Origin: Cymodocea nodosa
Taxonomy: Eukaryota > Streptophyta > Magnoliopsida > Alismatales > Cymodoceaceae
Assembly: GCA_036874045.1 (NCBI GenBank)
Contig: JAZBRI010000011.1
Coordinates: 6,324,001 to 6,388,000, forward strand
Direction: 5' to 3'
DNA length: 64,000 bases
In this document: positions 32,616 through 45,854 of the stretch, one piece after another
How positions within the stretch are numbered: the first letter of the stretch is position 1
Layout: the number at the start of each line of letters is the position of its first letter
The notes under the pieces: generated by a model
What the model was told of the DNA's origin: nothing
The model's input: the letters and a program-made list of their open reading frames with translations, nothing else
Databases searched by the model: none
Position numbers and translations under genes: made by a program

Positions 32616-34058
32616 AATTTATGAATTTTATTGGACGAGCATGTAGAATCTGACATGTAATCAGATTTTTGTATTTCTGTAATGCTTCCTCAGATCTAAA
32701 ATCAATTGAATTACCTTGAATTTGTAATACTGTACATAAAGACGGTGATACCTAAAGCCTTGATTCAATGTTTAATTCATCTTCAGGAACCTCTTCTTCA
32801 AAATGAATGTCATGTTGTTCCTCTATGAAAATATTTTCTTGAAGCTACGTATATAAGCTTGATTCTTCAGCTTCAACATTGTAAGGAGCATCTTCAATAT
32901 GCTCAACATTCATTCGTTCAGTCTCTATAAAATGGTCAGAGTTCAATTTTTCAACAAATTCTATAGTTGGTGTATCTGTCTGTAATTGTTCATTTTGTTC
33001 AACAGATATCTCCATTGATACATGCTGTGAATTCTCAGACTCTACTTCTATAGATTTTGAAGAAGGCTGATTGACATTAAGCTCTTCTAGAGTCTTAACT
33101 TTTTCAATATCCACTACTCTAGACAATTCAGCTGATGAACTAATTACTGCCTCAACATTGTCAATTATATATGCAATAACTTGTTCTATGTCAGTTGCCT
33201 GATGCTCTGATTTTTCAATTTCTACATCATCAGGGCTTAAACTAATAGAAAAACTTGAACTCATATTTGACTTGGATTTCTTTTCAAGTTTTCTAGCAAG
33301 AGAAAATAAAGTTTCATCATCTTCATCAGTTTCTGTATGCTCGGAACTGATGAGTTTTTCAGATGCACTAAAAGGTACAATGTCTAAACATACATTGCCT
33401 TTAGGAAATAAAACTTCATTTGATTTTTCTTTTTCAACAATAGTTGTTTCCTTAGAAACAATTTTCGTTTGCTTCATTTTTCTTGATTTTTTTCTCTTGT
33501 AGTAGGTCAACTGTTCTTCTACTATTGTTGCTGTTTTCTTGTGAATTTGAACCATAAAAGTTTTTTGTTTTAATTCCTCAAAGGTACTTTCTATTGCTAT
33601 AGCCTTTCAAAGACTTTCAACTTTTTCTTTATCAACAACAATCTGTGTTTGTTTGTCCTTTGAAAATAAGGGTATAGGTATTGCAAAGTCATGTTCTTCC
33701 TCAAATGGTTGTAATCTAGTTCCATTTATGGGTGTTTGAGCAATTCTATTTGATGAACCTACTCCTTTTTCCGGGTATTTAGCATATTGTTCTAAAAATG
33801 CTATCTCCGCACATTTCATGTGATATTCTTTGTCATATTTACTTTGTATTCTTATATATTGTATATTGTTAGCTGTATTCTAAAGTTCTTGTCTAACTTC
33901 ATCTAGTCACGATAAATTTGAGCTAACCTTTTGTCAACTCGCAAAATTTTCTTAAACCATATACGAGGAACATCATCTACCTCAATGTCTTTGCCTTTTG
34001 CACTTCATTTGCCTCTTCCTTTTCCCTTGCCACGCCCTTTGTAGAACTTGGAGAACAT
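32616..34058 (-). pseudogene. Env-position ORF of copia Y-c, truncated by Ath-D
   Basis: The same gene as 14239-16496. The start ATG at 34058 reads MFSKFYKGRGKGKG and soon meets a stop. Then come FKKILRVDKRL and MKCAEIAFLEQYAKYPEKGVG, and an acidic E/S/T-rich middle (33555-32845, open for 236 codons) with LFPKGNVCLDIVPF, SPDDVEIEKSEHQ and FVEKLNSDHF. It ends at FRSEEALQKYKNLITCQILHARPIKF, just before the conserved C-terminal domain, where the Ath-D LTR starts. The C-terminal domain, copia PPT and 3' LTR of Y-c are missing from the window. Confidence 0.8.
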
Positions 34059-34139
34059 TGTTGCAAGTTGTAACAGGAACAAGCGGGAAAGATTTTCAGA
34101 GAAACTTTACGAATAACCTAAGTGCTTGTATAATAAGTG

Positions 34140-34330
34140 TTTAAATAGGGTTTGAGGCTACTAACTCAACGTGTAGAGAAGTTGGGTTTGGATTTTAAAT
34201 GAATATTGAATATAGTTTATTCAATCAAGGTACCTGAAATATTTAAGCATAACTCATTGAGTTAACTAACCTAACGAGTAAAGCGCTGTCTAGAGGCAGT
34301 TTTACACGTTACCTTATATAACATAACATT
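34140..34330 (-). promoter_or_regulatory. Putative promoter/leader of Y-c env-position ORF
   Basis: Minus-strand TATATAAG at 34313-34320, then CTCGTTAGGTTAGTTAACTC and AACTTCTCTACACGTTGAGTT inverted repeats. It matches the Y-b region 16560-16760. Confidence 0.45.
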
Positions 34331-34580
34331 CAGTTAGTACACTTTACCAAAAACAAGTTTCAGATGCTTTCAACTGAAACCCTCTAAAAACAACACACAA
34401 GCTAAACCTTAACATTTATAACATCATCTTGAAAACATTGTAAACTATTCTAATATTCTTTTTATGAACCTAAAATAGTTTGTTTGTCTATTAAATTATT
34501 TCATCAAGATCTTAAGAGGACTAAACTCAGATTAACCAAGATTTGTATTCGAAATTATATTAATCTGTTTTGGACATTGT

Positions 34581-34595
34581 AATTCCTCCCCCTAC
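34581..34595 (-). other. Internal polypurine tract of Y-c
   Basis: Minus strand TGTAGGGGGAGGAATT, same position as 17014-17030 in Y-b, between pol and the env-position ORF. Confidence 0.6.
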
Positions 34596-35648
34596 AAATA
34601 TACTTCAAATATATTCAATTACATATAAAATATATTTGTATAAAATAGATGTTAATTAAAGCTACACTTTAAATTCTCTTTTCAGACGATTTTTGTCATC
34701 CTTAGTTCATCAAAAATGATTTCAAGAATCAATTCCAACGGTATATGAATCAAAACATAACTTTAAACTTAATATGATTCACATAAGAAGAATAAAGGAA
34801 TGTATCTCAAGTAAACACTTTCAAAAGTACTAATTTTTTTTCAACAAATCAGTAGTCATATTGGTAGAAACCATATTCAATTCACAGATATCTATAATTA
34901 ATGAAACAACTTTTATCATTTCAAAACAGTAATTATTGATAATTTTCTTTAAAAGTTAGTTTGAAAAGTTTGAATCATACAATAGCTTTCTAATGTACCA
35001 TGTAATGAGCTTTTAGTCAATAATCTCAGGTCTGATCAGGACCTTAGGTTGCCAAATTTAAAGAATCCTTTTTCAAGACAACAATCTATACATACCTATC
35101 TACTCATGTACAAAAGGCTTGTGATCAAATTGATCAATAAACTCTTAAAGATTTTCACTTTGTAAGCACTTTTGATTATAAACACAATATATATGTATTC
35201 CATTAATACAAATGTAATAAACACAAATCTCATCCAATTTTTACGTCTATGATTTTACTGAAAATATGAATCAGTTTCAATAAGCTCATACTTTTGATTA
35301 GTAGTTTAAGATGATTTACATATAAATTATTCTACAAGTTTAATCAATCAAGTCAAATTCATGCATGATCATATGTATTTTCATTGATCCAAAGAAAACA
35401 TTTGATCAAAATTTCAAGATTCCAGAGTTATTTAATGTTTTTCATTTGCAATTCCACTTAAAATTTTGAAAACCATCAAATTTGACAAACTACGTAAAAT
35501 CAATAAGATACTACTATAATATTATAAAAAATACATAATATCTTATGCAGTAGTTTAAATATTACTTAGATATTTATGATAAATATATAATATCTATGAG
35601 GTAAACAACATCATCAACAAAATTTATCTTTTGTGGAGTCTAAGCATT
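34596..35648 (-). other. Y-c spacer after pol; module shared with gypsy Gyp-A
   Basis: Non-coding. The segment 34968-35150 aligns with Y-b 17401-17585 and, in reverse complement, with Gyp-A 5049-5232. No ORF. Confidence 0.65.
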
Positions 35649-38600
35649 TTACACATCACCTAGCCTACAAATACCTAAATTTAATCTTATGTTGCAGAAT
35701 GTATTTTCATCTAGAGGTTTTGTAAATATATCAGCTAATTGATTTTTACTAGACACAAATCTTAATTTAATTTTTCCTTTAATTACGTTATCTCTTAGAA
35801 AGTGATGTCTAACATCTATATGTTTTGCTCTAGAATGTAATACAGGATTTTTGGAAAGATTTATTGCAGAACTACTGTCACAATAAATCTCAGTTGTATC
35901 ATAAGATAATCCAAAATCTTCTAACATTTGCCTTATCCATAGAATCTGAGTGCAACACAGTGCAGCAGCAACATATTCAGCTTTAGTGGTTGAAAGTGCT
36001 ACACAGTTTTGCTTTTTACTAAACCAATGACACCAAATTACTTCCCAATAATTGACATGTGCCACTAGTACTTTTCCTATCAAATTTAGATCCTACGTAA
36101 TCAGCATCAGTATATCCTATAAGATCTATTGAACTATCCTTAGAATAATACAGACCAAAGTTTTTACTTCCTTGTATATATCAAAATATTCTTTTAACAG
36201 CAATTGAGTGTGATTCTTTAGGATTAGATTGAAATCTAGCACAAGCACACACAACAATCATAATATCAGGTCTACTAGCTGTCAAATAAAGTAAAGAACC
36301 AATCATACTTCTGTATTTTCTTTGATCTATTGATTTTCTTATGTCATCAATATCTAACTTTAAAGAAGTACTCATAGGAGTTCCTCGAATCCTTGTATCA
36401 TTAAAATTAAATTTCTTAAGCATTTCATCTGCATATTTTTCCTGATTTAAAAATATGCCTTTATCCATTTGCTTAATTTAAAGTCCTAGAAAATATGAAA
36501 TTTCTCCTATCATACTCATCTCAAATTGACTAGCCATTTCTTCAGAAAATATTTTTATCAGTTTTTCAGAAGTTGCTCCAAAGATTATATCATCCACATA
36601 TATTTGAACAACAATCTGATCATTATCATCCTTTTTGATAAAAAGAGTATGGTCTTCTTTTCCCATGATATAACATTGTTCTATTAGAAAAGTAGATAAC
36701 CTTTCATACCACGATCTAAGTGCTTGCTTCAAACCATATAAGACTTTCTTCAATTTATACACAATCAGGATTTTTAATATCTTCAAATCCAGGTGGTTGT
36801 TTTACATAAACTTCTTCATTAATTAAACCATTTAGAAATGCACTCTTGACATCCATTTAATATAGTTTAAAATCCATATAACAAGCATAGGCTAATAATA
36901 TTCTAATACTTTCTAACCTAGCCATAGGAGCAAATGTTTCATCATAATCTAGTCCTTCCTATGTATACCCTTGTGCAACTAATCTAGCTTTGTTCCTTAT
37001 AATTTGACTAGTCTCATTAGTTTTGTTTCTAAAGATCCACTTTGTACCTATTATGGACTGATGTTCTGGTGGAGACACTAATTCCCAAATATCATTTCTA
37101 ATAAATTGATTTAGTTCTTCTTACATTGCCACTATCTAATTTTCATCAGATAATGCTTCTTCTATATTCTTTGGTTCCACCATAGAAACAAACATGCACA
37201 TACTATTTAAATTTACTGAAGTTCTAGTTTTAACTCCCTCATTAATATTACCAATGACTTGAGTGATGGGATGTGATGAAGAATAATACCAATTTCTCTG
37301 ATTTTCCTCACTATTCTCATCAACATCTGAAGGTACATCACTTTCAACATTAGTTTAATCATTTAAGTTCATTTTTTTGATTTTCTCAGATAAATCTTCA
37401 ATCTCTCTATTGATCTCTAGTTCTTTTAGGAAATTAATCACATCATCATTATCAGCTTTATATTGAGATTCTCTAAAAGCATTTTCATTGAAGCTTACAT
37501 GAAGGGTTTCTTCAATAGTTCTAGAAGTCTTATTATATACTCTATAAGCTTTACTTCTAGTAGAGTAACCTACAAAAATTCCTTCATCCGCTTTGGCTTG
37601 AAATTTATCCCTTTTATCCTTAGTATTAAGAATAAACACTTGCAGCCAAATGGTTTCATATAGGAAATTTTTGGAACCCTATTAAACATAATTTCAAAAG
37701 GAGTTTTATTAACAAGAGGTCTTAAGTGACTTCTGTTAATAACAAAACAAGCTGTATTTACTACTTCAACCCAACAATTTTGAGGTAAGTTATGTTCATT
37801 TAACATAGTTCTGGCCATTTCCTGAAGTGATCTATTCTTTCTCTCAACAACATCATTTTGAGACGGTGCTCTTGGAAAAGAAAATTTGTGATCAATGCCA
37901 TGATTTATACAGTAATTATCCACTTGACCATTATCAAATTCAGTACCATGATCACTCCTAAGTTTTTGAACAAAGACACTTTGTTCATTTTGAACAATAT
38001 TGCAAAACATTTTAAATTTTTCAATAACTTTTGTCTTAGATGCTAGAAAATATACCCAAGTGTATCTAGAGAAGTCATTTACTAAAACAAATACATAACG
38101 TTTACCACCAAGACTCATGATTCTTGTTGGTCCAAATAGATCCATATGTATAAGTTCTAAGACTCTCTTGCTTGATATATTAGTTTTAGATTTAAAAGAG
38201 ATTTTGTGAAGTTTACCTAGCTCACATACATCACACATAAAGTCCTTTGAGTATTTAATCTTTGGTAAACCTCTCACTAAATTTTTTCTAGACAGTTTAT
38301 GTAACAGTTTCACATTTATATGTCTGATCCTTCTATGCCACAAATATGCATCACTAGTTTCAGCTAGCAAACATGAATTTAAATCAACTGTACCAGAAGG
38401 TAAAGATAAAATACATACAGAACCTTTTCTTTTAGCAATAAACTTAAGATCATCTATACTTTTATCAATAATTTTGCATACATTTTCTTCAAACACTACA
38501 TAATATCCATTATCAGTTAGTTTTATAACACTTAGTAGATTAAATCCTAGGTTTTCTACATATAGTACATTCAAAATAATACAAGTAGGAGTTATTTGAA

Positions 38601-38740
38601 CATTGCCCATACCTATGACTTTATCCTTGCTTTTGTTTCCAAATGTAACATTTCCTTTCTTGGTATTTGTAAAATTTTTCAGTAGACTTTTCTGTTCGGT
38701 CATGTGACTTGATGCTCAACTATCCAAGATCCATTTTGAT
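35649..38740 (-). pseudogene. pol: Copia Y-c pol (protease, integrase, RT, RNase H)
   Basis: Full-length but broken. The protease active site at 38713-38724 has become D-S-stop-A (TGA for Gly). GAG-pre-integrase and integrase are open from 38703 to about 37640: YLWHRRIRHINVKLLHKLS, CDVCELGK, MDLFGPTRIMSLGG, LRSDHGTEFDN and APSQNDVVERKN (D, D, E residues present). A frameshift at about 37640 follows. RT appears in pieces at 36970-36181: [33 protein letters not shown] and GSLLYLTASRPDIM. RNase H (36083-35649) has SKKQNCVALSTTKAEY, IYCDSSSAINLSKNPV, HSRAKHIDVRHHFLRD and LADIFTKPLDENTF. Pol ends at 35649. Confidence 0.9.
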
Positions 38741-41016
38741 GTTTCCTCCTGCAACACAAATTAAGAAGAAATGTTTCTTGGTACCTAATGTTGTTGAGGA
38801 CCAAGTTCATTAAACACGTATTTCTTCTTTTTGTTTAAAAACAATTTAATATTATCATTTACATTCTTATTGGTTGTAAGTACTAATGATTTATCATTAG
38901 CATCATACTTACTTATAACTTTATTACTCTTATAATCATTCTTTTTATTTTCAGATGTAGTATAACCAAGACCAAATCAATTTTTATTAGATGTTAATTT
39001 ATTTTGGTCATGCTCATACATTTCAGTAAGTTCATACCAAGATTTTGTACTTGTATTTGAATTTTTAGTACATACAAAATCTTTTTCTGCACAAAAATTT
39101 TCAGATAAAGAACATGTAGAATGATTAATTGGTCTAACACTAGAGTTTTGAATTTCATACTCAGATTTCTGAATTTTCAGTTTACTACAATTGTTTGACA
39201 TTTTTGAAACATTACTGATTGAATTTCCAGAATAAGAAACAAAATTTTTAGAAACATTGATAGTCATGTTAGAAGTACATTTAGACAAATCACATTGATT
39301 TATATTATTACTACATGATTCATCCTTTGAAGTACATACTTCTACATATTTATTACCTTGTTTCATGATAAAAGAAATTTTAGTCTTAGATTTACTTGAA
39401 CTGCAACTAATAAATCCTTTATTGGCTTGAGATTCAGGATATTTAGGATAATCAAATCCTAAGCCAAATTTATATGACACTGCAAGGGTACTAGTTAGTT
39501 TGTCTAACATAGTTTGACTTAAATTCCATTTCTCAATGATAGAATTTAAATCTAGCTCTCTCATTTTTAATCTATCAATCTCTAACTCATGATCATTTAT
39601 GTTGTTTCTCAACATTACATTTTGAGACTCTATCTTCAATTTTTTAGCATTTGAATTCTGTATTTGTTCATGCAAGATACATTCATTAAATCTAAATTTG
39701 TGCAAATCTCTAGTATGATTTTCATTATCACATTTAAACTTTTCTAAAGTAGTAGATAGAAAACAATTTTCTTCTTCCAAAATGGACAAAGAATTTCTAA
39801 TATTCTTATTTTCCAGTTTACAAACTTTAAGTTTTTGTAATAATGCATGATAAGCACATAATAATTCATCAAAGTTAAAATTTGAATGACTTTCAAGATC
39901 AGATATTACCTTAGACTCATCTGCCATGAAGCACACATGAGCAACGTCTTCTAACTCTTGTTCTTCTGAATGTGAAGATTTTGATGATAATTCCTCAGAT
40001 TCAGACTCTTCTGACATGTCATCCCAAGTGACCTTCAAAACCTTTTTCTTGTAAAACTTTTTCTGAGTTTTCTAAGTCGTCTTCTTCTGATTTGTCCTAC
40101 TATGCTTTTCATTTTTCCTTATAGGACAATGTGGAGAAAGATGTTTAGGTTTCTTGTAGTTGTAACATACATACTTTCTAGATGAAGAATTATTGTCATT
40201 CAGTGATTTTGACGTTGAGGGTTTATCATTTATGTTCCTTTGCTGTTTCCTAGCTTTCCATGCTTTCTTAAATTTCCTAGTCAGCAAAATCAAATCCTCG
40301 GTAGAATCAGTAGATATTTCAGAATCTGAATTGATTTCGAAGGCTATTTTTTTCTTCATTTTTAATTTGTTGTGACTTAGTGAATCATTTAATTGAACTT
40401 CATAAGCTGTTAAATTTCCTATAAATTCATTTATAGTATAAACATTTAAATCTCGTGATTCCTCAATTGATGTCACTTTCTGAGACCATTTAGAACTTAG
40501 GGATTTGAGAATTTTCCTCACCAAATCTTTCTATTCAAAATTCTTTCCTAAGCATTTTAAACAGTTTATGATATGAAGGAATCTAGAAAACATCTCAGAA
40601 ATACTTTCATTTTCATGCATCTTAAAGAGTTCATACTTATGAATTAACATGTTTATCTTAGTCTCTTTAACTTGAGAAGTACCTTCATGTAAAACTTCTA
40701 ATGCATGCCACACCTCATAAGTAGATTTATATGCCGACACTTTACTGAACTGTTCATAACTCAATGCACAAAATAAGATATTTAAGCCCTTAGCATTCAG
40801 AGTTTCATTTTCTTTTTCAGTAATTGTCCAAATATTATAAGGAGTAGTTAACGAAGTATATGGTTTAGAGATCATGAACCACAATTTGTGGTCTATACTT
40901 TGAAGAAAGACTGTCATCCTATATTTCCAATATTCAAAATGTATTTCATCAAATAAAGGAGGACGATTAAGATTTTGACCTTCATACAAAGAAAAATTAC
41001 CATTTCTAGTAGCCAT
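38741..41016 (-). pseudogene. gag: Copia Y-c gag (SIRE-like)
   Basis: One frame from ATG 41016 down into pol with a few stops. Capsid: LNRPPLFDEIHFEYWKYRM and EVWHALEVLHEG. The amber codon after CLGKNFE (about 40529) is shared with Y-b. Zinc-knuckle region CYNYKKPKHLSPHC has Tyr at the second Cys position, so the knuckle is not functional as written. Then KVTWDDMSEESESEE and AHVCFMADES, a long coiled coil (about 39900-39550), and an N/S/K-rich tail. The 353-codon open stretch 40038-38977 is the best preserved copy of this gag region in the window. Confidence 0.85.
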
Positions 41017-41202
41017 TTTACCTTAGATTTTTCAACCTATTTTATTTTAAACAGTTTAAAAACTTTAAAACCATTTAAGCCTTAAATGAAGAAGGTTAAA
41101 TGTATGCTCAAATATTAATTTCTATTTAAAAACAAGGAAGGCAGAATAAGCAATGATATTAAATAAGTTGGTATCGATTTTATATCAAAGATTATTAACA
41201 AA

Positions 41203-41214
41203 GCTCTGATACCA
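41203..41214 (-). other. Primer binding site, Y-c (initiator Met tRNA type)
   Basis: Minus strand TGGTATCAGAGC, two bases after the 5' LTR end, as in Y-b. Confidence 0.9.
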
Positions 41215-41216
41215 CT

Positions 41217-42790
41217 TATAGGATCGTATGGCTACACAAGAGGGGGGTGAATTGTGTTTTTCAACTTTTTCCGATTATAATTGATACTTCAAAACTCAAA
41301 AACAAGTCAAGACACTGTTTTCATAAAATCATTTTATTCAAGGTTTCAATTACCATATATAATTCAATTCTCTTCAGAAATTGTAGATGTAATTATATAT
41401 CGATACCATTTTTATCTATACAATTTCATAACTACAAACAGAGAAAGCTAATATGTGAAATTTTAAAACATTTCTCCCTGTTTGAGATCTTTCTTCTTCT
41501 TCTTTTTCTTCTTCAGCAATTCTTTAGTGACGAATATCTTGTCATTCTCTACTTCACCGAATTTGCTTTCTATTGATACTTCAAATCTTCAGTGATATAA
41601 ATCTGACTTTTTCTACTTCATTGAATTTTCTTCCATCTAAGAGCTTTTCCTCGAAGAGTGTTTTTGATCCTTGAAAAGATTTTTCATTTGGTGTGCAGGG
41701 ATAGAGTGATCAACGAGAATTCTATGCCTTTTATATTATATCTTCATTTCATGTATATCCTCCACGTTTAATCACTGATAGTTTTCCACTTCTTCACGTC
41801 TTCTCTTTTTCCTTCATCGAAGTACACACATTTTGACCTATGTTTACATTTCGAATTTTCTTTAATCATCAATCCTAGATCTCTGAAAAATTTCCTGCAA
41901 AATAAACTTTCTTGTCCAAAATTTTTCATCAAATGTAATAATAAGTCGTTACTTTAATGTTAACTAAATGAGTAACACAAGTAGATATATAACTTAACGT
42001 TTCTAACTTAACGAGTTCCTCATGTGTCAACTCACATGGCAAGTACTGTAGCTAACTCAACGAACTAAGTCTATGGTGTTACGCTAACTCAACGAACCAT
42101 CTTTGTGGTTTTACGATAACTCAATGAACCAACTCCGTTGTGTTATAGATAACTCAACGAACCAGTGATAAATAAATGTTTTTATAATAAGAATTTTACC
42201 ATGTGCAAAAATAACAACTTAAGTTTATAACGCTAACCTAACACGTTGCCTTAGTGTTCAATATAGCAACTCAATGCATTTAGTTATGTTAACTTAACGA
42301 GTTAAACATGTGCATCTCATGTGATACAATATAACATTCGTAACCTTTGATTTCACCACGTGTACAACACTAACTTAACGAGTTCATCTCTTCTTTTACT
42401 CACTAACTTAACGAGTTCTCACGTGACCTATTTTAACCTTTAAGCCTCTAACATAACGAGTTCTCATGTGACCTCTATACGAATAACACTCTAACTTAAC
42501 AAGTTGTTTAAACGTGCACCATTCATGATACAGAAGATATAACTTTAAAACATATCATACTTTTTAATAAAAACACACATTATCTTAATGTTTAGTTAAA
42601 TGAGAAATTAATGCAACAAAATGACTAGTTATTTAATAGTATAATTTCAGATCCAATATAAACAAGTATTTATATCAGTAAACTTTTTCTGTATTAATTG
42701 ATGTTTTTAATTTCTTTTTACAAGCAATAGTAATTGAGCAAATATGATTACTTTCATTCACCACACATTATCATAACAAAATACTCAACA
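41217..42790 (-). repeat. 5' LTR of copia Y-c, 1574 bp
   Basis: It begins (plus reading) TATAGGATCGTATGG (TG changed to TA) and ends ATACTCAACA. It is homologous throughout to 12144-13756. Minus-strand TATAAAA at 41729-41735. U3 at 41940-42500 contains AACTTAACGAGTT, AACTCAACGAAC and CACGTGACC motifs, as in the Y-b LTR. It is inserted in the env-position ORF of Gyp-C; the flank is TTGAA at 42791. Confidence 0.9.
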
Positions 42791-44644
42791 TTGAATAAAA
42801 TGGAAATGACTCGACAGATTCCATAGAAGAGGGAGAGACTCTTCAGCAATTTGTTGAGAGAGTACAAGAAAAAAGAGTGGAGAGTTCTTCTAGCTCTCCA
42901 TCACAAACAGAAAGAGGAACTAAATTGCAGGAATCTCTAGATCATTTCCATCAAACACAAGTTCAACATTTTGAGGAAGAAAGTCAAGAACAAACCCCTC
43001 TAGAGCAACAAATCCAAATTCCTGACCCAACTGAAGCAACTATTCTAAATGAAGTTCACTTTTGGAGTTAGGAAGCATACAACAAGTATCAAGAGATAAT
43101 GGGGTATAATGTTATTTACAGTAGACCAATTGATTGGACTGGAATGGAGGAGATTAAATAATTATTCAAATTCCAAGGCCTATTAAACTTTATTTCAAAA
43201 GAAGAAGAAGAAGAGGAAGATCAGGCACAGTTATTTAGAAGAAGAAAAAGAAAAGAAAAAGTGTTTGAGATTGTAGAAGTAGAAATTAAATCTAAACCTA
43301 TAATGTCTACAATAGGGCATAAAGAGCCCATTTTTGTAGATTTATTATCTGAATTTGAGGAGCTGGAGTAACAGCGGCAAGAGCAAAGAAAAGAAGAAAA
43401 ACAAGTTGAAATTAGTCTACAGCCTAAGGAAGTGAAAACTGAAGTAAGGGCAGAATATATTGTACCCCGTGACTCCATCCCAATCTACCACAAAATCAGA
43501 AAGAACAGTGACAATGTAGATTGGTAGTTAGGAGGAAGACAAAATAGAAAAAGTTGAATAAAAAGGAAATGACTCGACAAATTCCATTAAAGAGTGAGAG
43601 ACTCTTTAGCAATTTATTAAGAGAGTACAAGAAAAAAGAGTGGAGAGTCCTGCCAGCTCTCCATCACAGATAGAAAGAGGAACTGAATTGCAAGAATCTC
43701 CGGATCATTTCCAATAAACACAAGTTCAGCATTTTGAAGAAGAAATTCAAGAACAAACCCCTCTAGAGCAACAAATCCAAATTCCTGATCCGATTGAAGC
43801 GACTATTCTAAATGAAGTTTACTTTTGGAGTTAGGAAGCATACAACAAGTATCAAGAGATAAAGGGGTATGATGTTTTTTACAGTATACCAGTTGATTGG
43901 ACTAGAATGGAGGAGATTAAAGAATTATTCAAATTCCAGAGCCTACTAAACTTTATTTCAAAAGAAAAATGGCATGTATTATATGAAAATTTAGTGCCCT
44001 ACTTTTATGCAAATTTGAGAGAGGAAAAAGAAAATTTAATTGCAAACGTGGAAGAAGTTAATATTCAAATAACACCTAAGCTTCTACACAACATTTTTGG
44101 ATAGAAAAATGAAGGAATTGAAATCCTAGAAAATACAACTACAACTAAATGGACAGAACAAGCAATCAAGCAATGTTTGGCCATTGACCCTAGTGTGTCA
44201 TTATTGAACAAAATGAAGTATTTAAATGGAAAGGCACACATGATGGCAAACATTTTAGTTAAAACTGTCTATCAAAGGCATGACCACGACATTGAACTAA
44301 GTCAATTTGTTAAATGGGCCACGTATGTAGTTGTAAATAGAATTCTAGTTAATTGATGTCAAGTCTTCCTATTGAAGATAAAGTCTGCAAAGAAGAAACT
44401 ATTTTTTGGGGATTTGATACCAATATTAATGGAGGAAGGAATTGACTTCATGAAATGGACATCCAAAAGGATAAGATCTAGAGCTATTTCAGTGAAGGAA
44501 TATAGAAATTATAATGTTGCAGCTGTTGTTTCTATTACTAGACCTTCTAGAGATTTTATAGGGGCTGTAAAGTGTATAAACCAATTAGAACAACAATTAG
44601 AAAAGCTCCAGAAGGAAGTAGATGAACTTAAGAAGAAAGATTAA
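42791..44644 (+). pseudogene. Env-position ORF of Gyp-C with internal tandem duplication
   Basis: 5'-truncated by the Y-c insertion. A unit of about 763 bp is duplicated: 42791 to about 43200 matches 43554 to about 43966 (both contain ATGACTCGACA, GAGTGGAGAGT and GGAGTTAGGAAGCATACAAC). Between them is the earlier, Gln/Glu-rich part of the ORF (43200-43553), equivalent to 57950-58330 of Gyp-B. After the second copy comes the conserved domain: EEIKELFKFQSLLNFIS, YENLVPYFYANLREE, ITPKLLHNIFG, LNGKAHMMANILV, KLFFGDLIPI and RIRSRAISVKEYRNYNVAAV, then a coiled coil ending KLQKEVDELKKKD with stop at 44644. Several stops. No membrane segment. Confidence 0.8.
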
Positions 44645-45099
44645 AATGTATTATTCATCTACTTGTACTAAAAAATATCTGATTGTATGAAAATGTAAAC
44701 GATATATATATGAATGTTTGAACATTAGATGTTTCTAAATTTGTGTAATTGTGAATGAATGATTTAATTAAGAACTGTATTGAAGATGAATATTATATAT
44801 CTATTTATTTAAAGCTTTGCAAGAATGTGTTAAAGTTTTAAAATTTTATGAATGACATGGTTAAATGCACGATGATCGGATAATGTCTAAATATATCTAC
44901 ATACTAAAAAGTAAAATTTAATTTCTACACAACAGGAAATGAACTGTAAGTTAAATATGCATATAATGTTTAGATTTAAAGGAGTTTAAATTAGAACACT
45001 ACATTAATGAAATGTATTTAACTTTATTTAAGTTGATAAAATGCAGGAGAAAAAAAATATTGAAGTTAATATGATGAGTAAGTTTTAGAAAAATTTGCT
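44645..45099. other. Gyp-C AT-rich spacer
   Basis: No gene. Collinear with 418-849 of Gyp-A and about 56410-56839 of Gyp-B. Confidence 0.55.
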
Positions 45100-45854
45100 A
45101 AGTGTTAACTCAACGAAGTAAGTCTGTTAAGTTAACCTTAACTCCACGAGGTTAATAATAAAATATAAGGTCATTCCGTTGAGTTATCTATAACTCAACG
45201 AAGTTAGTCTATGGAGTTAGCAAATGGGCGACGAAGCTAGTCCGTTAAGTTAACTCTAACTCAACGAGATTAGTTCATTGAGTTAGAAATAGTAACTGAG
45301 GCTAGTCTATTGAGTTATCTGTAACTCAATGAGGTTAGTTTATGGATTAAGCTGAACGATTATTCTTTTAGCCATGAACGAAACTTCGTGGGTTTAGTAG
45401 TTACTAAAATTTGAAATTAGAAGTGGAACACGTGTCCATAAAAATAGGAACCATACTACACATTGCAAGACACGTTCTTGCAACGAGATTCATTTTCCTT
45501 ATGGACATGCATTATAAATATAGAACAAACTATTATTTACTAGTTATCAACACTTGAGGAAAGAAAAGAAAATTCGTTGGGGAACTAGAAGGAGAAGCAG
45601 CTAATTCAACTTCATCCGTCAACAACTATTTACTGAAAACAAAGTTTCAAACTGGTATGTAATTAATCTTCTGCAATTTTACTTTATGTTAAGAGTTTAT
45701 GAGCACATAGACTCATTCTCCTAGCACTAAACAATTAGTAAGAACTCCTACACAAAATTATTCAACACAAAGGTGTACTGAAATATTTTCTGAATTGGAC
45801 TTTAACGAAATCCTTAGGGTTGTAGCTAACTTTTCTTTAAAGGAGAATGAAGAT
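45100..45854 (+). promoter_or_regulatory. Hairpin array, TATA box and gag leader, Gyp-C
   Basis: Inverted repeats such as CGTTGAGTTATC / TATAACTCAACG occur at 45100-45350. They are followed by TATAAATATA at 45513-45522 and the conserved CTGGTATGTAATTAATC near 45653. The layout is the same as in Gyp-A 850-1523, though small indels break the reading frame seen there, which supports a non-coding leader. Confidence 0.5.
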
